From an uncultured Prevotellaceae bacterium (GTDB lineage Bacteria > Bacteroidota > Bacteroidia > Bacteroidales > Bacteroidaceae): a DNA stretch of 64,000 bases. Under the pieces are notes generated by a model, which saw only the letters and a program-made list of their open reading frames with translations, had not been told where the DNA came from and ran no database searches. The first letter of the stretch is position 1, and each line of letters starts with the position of its first letter. The stretch lies in NCBI GenBank assembly GCA_900320565.1, contig ONSR01000001.1, forward strand, positions 1-64,000, given 5' to 3'. Shown in pieces: positions 61,843 to 64,000 of this stretch. A program made the position numbers and the translations under genes.

Positions 61843-62739
61843 TCAGATGCTCATCCATACGAGAACAACATAGACGAGGTTGACAACACCTGCCTGAAGC
61901 AGGCAAAGGTTGTACTGGGCTCCTTTTGCTCGCAAGACATTGAGATACAGAACAATGGCTGGGATGATAATACCAACAGCCCAGTTCAGTCCAAAGGCTA
62001 GCCAAGCAAATAGAGGCATGAGGGCTACTACGACTCCTAAGAGTACAAGTGCCCACGTCTTCCCCACCCTGACGGGAATGGTGCGCTTGCCAACCAAGCG
62101 GTCGTCATCCACATCGCGAATGTTGTTGATGGCCAGCACACACATCGAGATAAGTCCGCATACTGCTCCTGCATAGACAGGTGTAAAAAGGCTGAAGTCG
62201 AAAGGCTGCTCTGCTGACTGGAATTGCAGCCAGACCGTTCCCCATGTAGCGATAACGCCATAGTAGAGGAACACAAAGATGTCAGCAATGCCGAGGTAGG
62301 AAAGCGAATAAGGTGTGGCAGTATAGAGCCAGGCAAACAGGATGGCTGTAATGCCGATGACCACAATTACCCAACCACCGATGTAACAGAGAACTGCTCC
62401 AAGAATCAGGGCTATCGAAAGGGTGACAAGGCAAGCGGTAAGCATCTCACGTTCGCTGACCAATCCCTCTGCCAATGCACGTTTGAAGCCTACCCTGCCC
62501 TGCTTGTCTGTGCCGCGCTTGTAGTCGTAGTAATCATTTATGAGGTTGCTGAGAATTTGTAAAGCAAGAGCACATAGAACGGTCAGTAAAGCCGTCAGTT
62601 TCATAGTGGAACTGGATTGTGGGATATGTGTTTGGGCAACCATCAGACCGACCAAAACCGGACAAAGAGACGCGAAAAGAGTTTGCGGACGAATAATGCG
62701 AAGCCAAAGGACAATCTGTTTCATATGAAATAAGGACAT
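61843..62739 (-). CDS. menA: 1,4-dihydroxy-2-naphthoate polyprenyltransferase
   Basis: 298 residues, UbiA family, about nine membrane helices. It joins DHNA to a polyprenyl chain to give demethylmenaquinone in the inner membrane. The two Asp-rich sites are visible: NLINDYYDYKRGTDKQGRVG and INNIRDVDDDRLVGKRTIPV. A second ATG at 62724 (MKQIVLWLRIIRPQ) is an equally good start. The prenyl chain comes from the pathway that includes IspE. Array H lies just beyond the stop; no other terminator is visible. Confidence 0.93.
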   Translation of the reverse strand: MSLFHMKQIVLWLRIIRPQTLFASLCPVLVGLMVAQTHIPQSSSTMKLTALLTVLCALALQILSNLINDYYDYKRGTDKQGRVGFKRALAEGLVSEREMLTACLVTLSIALILGAVLCYIGGWVIVVIGITAILFAWLYTATPYSLSYLGIADIFVFLYYGVIATWGTVWLQFQSAEQPFDFSLFTPVYAGAVCGLISMCVLAINNIRDVDDDRLVGKRTIPVRVGKTWALVLLGVVVALMPLFAWLAFGLNWAVGIIIPAIVLYLNVLRAKGAQYNLCLLQAGVVNLVYVVLVWMSI

Positions 62740-62799
62740 TTATAGTGCAAATTTACGAAATAATTCTTCACTCATCATACCTCTTTCCTCTTTTTTTTG

Positions 62800-62807
62800 T
62801 AATTTTG
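62800..62807 (+). promoter_or_regulatory. Promoter -7 box of the Nudix gene
   Basis: TAATTTTG 22 bases before the Nudix start; a long T run lies upstream in place of a clear -33 box. Confidence 0.6.
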
Positions 62808-62829
62808 CGAGAGAAATAACATATTCTGC

Positions 62830-63216
62830 ATGAAAGAGATTGAAGTCGTTGCTGCCATTATCCGCAAGGGAGACTGCATCTTCGCCACGCAAAGAGGCTA
62901 TGGCGAATGGAAAGACTGGTGGGAGTTCCCTGGAGGAAAGATGGAGGCTGGCGAGACTCGAGAAAAGGCACTACGGCGCGAGATTCGCGAGGAACTGTCG
63001 GCAGAAATCTCGGTGGACGACTTCCTCTGTACAGTGGAATACGACTATCCGAAGTTCAGGCTCAGGATGCATTGCTTCCTTTGCTCGCTGCTTTCGGATG
63101 GACTGAGCCTCAATGAGCACGAAGCGGCAAAGTGGCTCCAGAAGGACGAAATGGACAGCGTGAAATGGCTTCCTGCCGACCTGAAAGTGCTGGAAGAGTT
63201 AAGAAAAATGCTTTAG
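62830..63216 (+). CDS. Nudix (MutT-like) pyrophosphohydrolase
   Basis: 128 residues. The Nudix box is complete: Gly36, Glu42, and REIREE at 50-55 (GKMEAGETREKALRREIREE). It resembles MutT/8-oxo-dGTPase and CTP pyrophosphohydrolases, which clean oxidised or odd nucleotides. EVVAAIIRKGDCIFATQRGY and WWEFPGGKMEAGE are typical of that subgroup. A flavodoxin gene follows 20 bases later. The exact nucleotide is not known. Confidence 0.88.
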   Translation: MKEIEVVAAIIRKGDCIFATQRGYGEWKDWWEFPGGKMEAGETREKALRREIREELSAEISVDDFLCTVEYDYPKFRLRMHCFLCSLLSDGLSLNEHEAAKWLQKDEMDSVKWLPADLKVLEELRKML

Positions 63217-63236
63217 TAACTATATACCTTTATATT

Positions 63237-63794
63237 ATGAAGAAGATTGCATTAATGATTGTTGCACTCCTGACGATTTGCCTGAGTGCAAGTTCACAGA
63301 CGAAGAAACAAAAGGAAAGCAAGGGCACGAAAGTTCTGGTGGCATACTTCTCGGCAACTGGTACGACGAAGGCTGCTGCCCAACAACTTGCTGAGGTGAC
63401 GAAGGCGACCTTGCACGAAATCAAGCCCGAACAACCTTATACTGATGCCGATCTCAATTGGCGCAACAAGCAAAGCCGCTCTTCTGTGGAGATGAAGGAC
63501 AAAAGCTCGCGTCCTGCCATCACCGGGAAACTCTCCGACATGAAGAAATACGATGTCATCTACGTGGGCTTCCCCATCTGGTGGAACACCTGCCCCACCA
63601 TCATCAACACCTTCATGGAGGCTTACGACTTCAAGGGAAAGACCGTCATTCCCTTCGCAACATCTGGCGGCAGCAGCATCAAGCAGTCTTGTGAAGACTT
63701 GAAAAACGCCTATCCTAACCTCAATTGGAAGGAAGGCAAGCTGCTGAATCGCGCTTCGAAGAAAGACATCGAGGATTGGGCGAAAGGTTTGTAG
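63237..63794 (+). CDS. Secreted or periplasmic flavodoxin
   Basis: 185 residues from the ATG at 63237. A signal peptide (MKKIALMIVALLTICLSASS, cleavage near SSQ) is followed by a flavodoxin domain with the FMN loop YFSATGTTKAAAQQL, FPIWWNTCPTIINTF and PFATSGGSSIKQSCED. Such exported flavodoxins are common in Bacteroidetes, while most flavodoxins are cytoplasmic. Its redox partner is unknown. It follows the Nudix gene closely and is followed 14 bases later by the HD-domain gene. Confidence 0.87.
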   Translation: MKKIALMIVALLTICLSASSQTKKQKESKGTKVLVAYFSATGTTKAAAQQLAEVTKATLHEIKPEQPYTDADLNWRNKQSRSSVEMKDKSSRPAITGKLSDMKKYDVIYVGFPIWWNTCPTIINTFMEAYDFKGKTVIPFATSGGSSIKQSCEDLKNAYPNLNWKEGKLLNRASKKDIEDWAKGL

Positions 63795-63808
63795 AACCAA
63801 GTACAGAG

Positions 63809-64000
63809 ATGACGCAAAAATCTATAAATCAAGACCTTCTGCAATATATCGAGGCAAAAATCCTGCCTCGATATGATGCTTTCGATAAGGCTCATCAGCA
63901 GGATCATGCCCGAATGGTCATCCGTCAGAGCATGGACTTAGCCGAACGTATGGATGTGGACATCAACATGGTTTATGCCATTGCTGCCTATCATGACACG
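63809..64000 (+). CDS. HD-domain protein, N-terminal part (runs off the window)
   Basis: 64 codons visible from the ATG at 63809. The pattern AHQQDHARMVIRQSMDLAER and then AIAAYHDT matches the start of an HD-domain phosphohydrolase, where His of QQDH and the HD pair of AYHD bind metal. The rest lies beyond the window, so substrate and length are unknown. It probably shares a transcript with the flavodoxin gene. Confidence 0.75.
   Translation, partial: MTQKSINQDLLQYIEAKILPRYDAFDKAHQQDHARMVIRQSMDLAERMDVDINMVYAIAAYHDT

Overview
The window joins two unrelated pieces of DNA. Bases 1 to about 3,675 look like a clostridial, Ruminococcus-like genome: the C-terminal end of a dockerin protein and an addA helicase/nuclease gene that loses its 5' end. 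From about 3,676 to the end the sequence is Bacteroidales, Prevotella-like. It has TAnnTTTG (-7) promoters, PFOR and Rnf energy metabolism, type IX secretion (T9SS)-style C-terminal tails, gingipain (C25) and streptopain (C10) proteases, glycan hydrolases and dispersed short AT-rich intergenic repeats. The join falls inside addA and exactly at the start of an intact lipoprotein gene, so an assembly chimera is the simplest reading.

Layout: cell-envelope genes (OmpA lipoprotein, mtgA) and a degenerate AAA ATPase at 3.7-6.8 kb; nifJ and a GH26 mannanase to 11.9 kb; a branched-chain amino acid block (ilvD-ilvB-ilvN, acyl-ACP thioesterase, small membrane protein, ilvC) to 19 kb; a coupled cstA-cstA-outer membrane barrel operon on the minus strand; a GHL10 hydrolase; a TRIC channel/DUF5103 fusion; a four-gene minus-strand operon (secreted protein, HprK-like kinase, S26 peptidase, PqqD-like protein); htrA; a 1.4-kb repeat-filled gap; RNase P RNA; a YihY-like protein and ispE; a 1,491-aa C25 protease; rseC-rnfBCDGEA and galE; small redox and Rid genes; a GH43 hydrolase; a TPR protein; glnS; two tandem C10 proteases; menA, a Nudix gene, a secreted flavodoxin and the start of an HD-domain gene.

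The genes suit a strict fermentative anaerobe that secretes glycanases and proteases. PFOR supplies reduced ferredoxin, Rnf couples it to an ion gradient and NADH, and the ilv block makes valine, leucine and isoleucine precursors.

The most unusual non-gene signal is a set of intergenic arrays with a strict 22-bp period. Each unit pairs a 12-bp palindrome-like core that is characteristic of its locus with a 10-bp spacer close to GTTnnnnAAC that recurs across loci. Seven arrays of this form were found by eye (five distinct core types), most lying just after a stop codon, and none at genes with a recognisable intrinsic terminator. Other points worth a look: an IlvN with an N-terminal CxxCxxCxxC extension, a TRIC-DUF5103 fusion, an AAA protein with altered Walker A and B residues, and the PqqD/S26/HprK operon.
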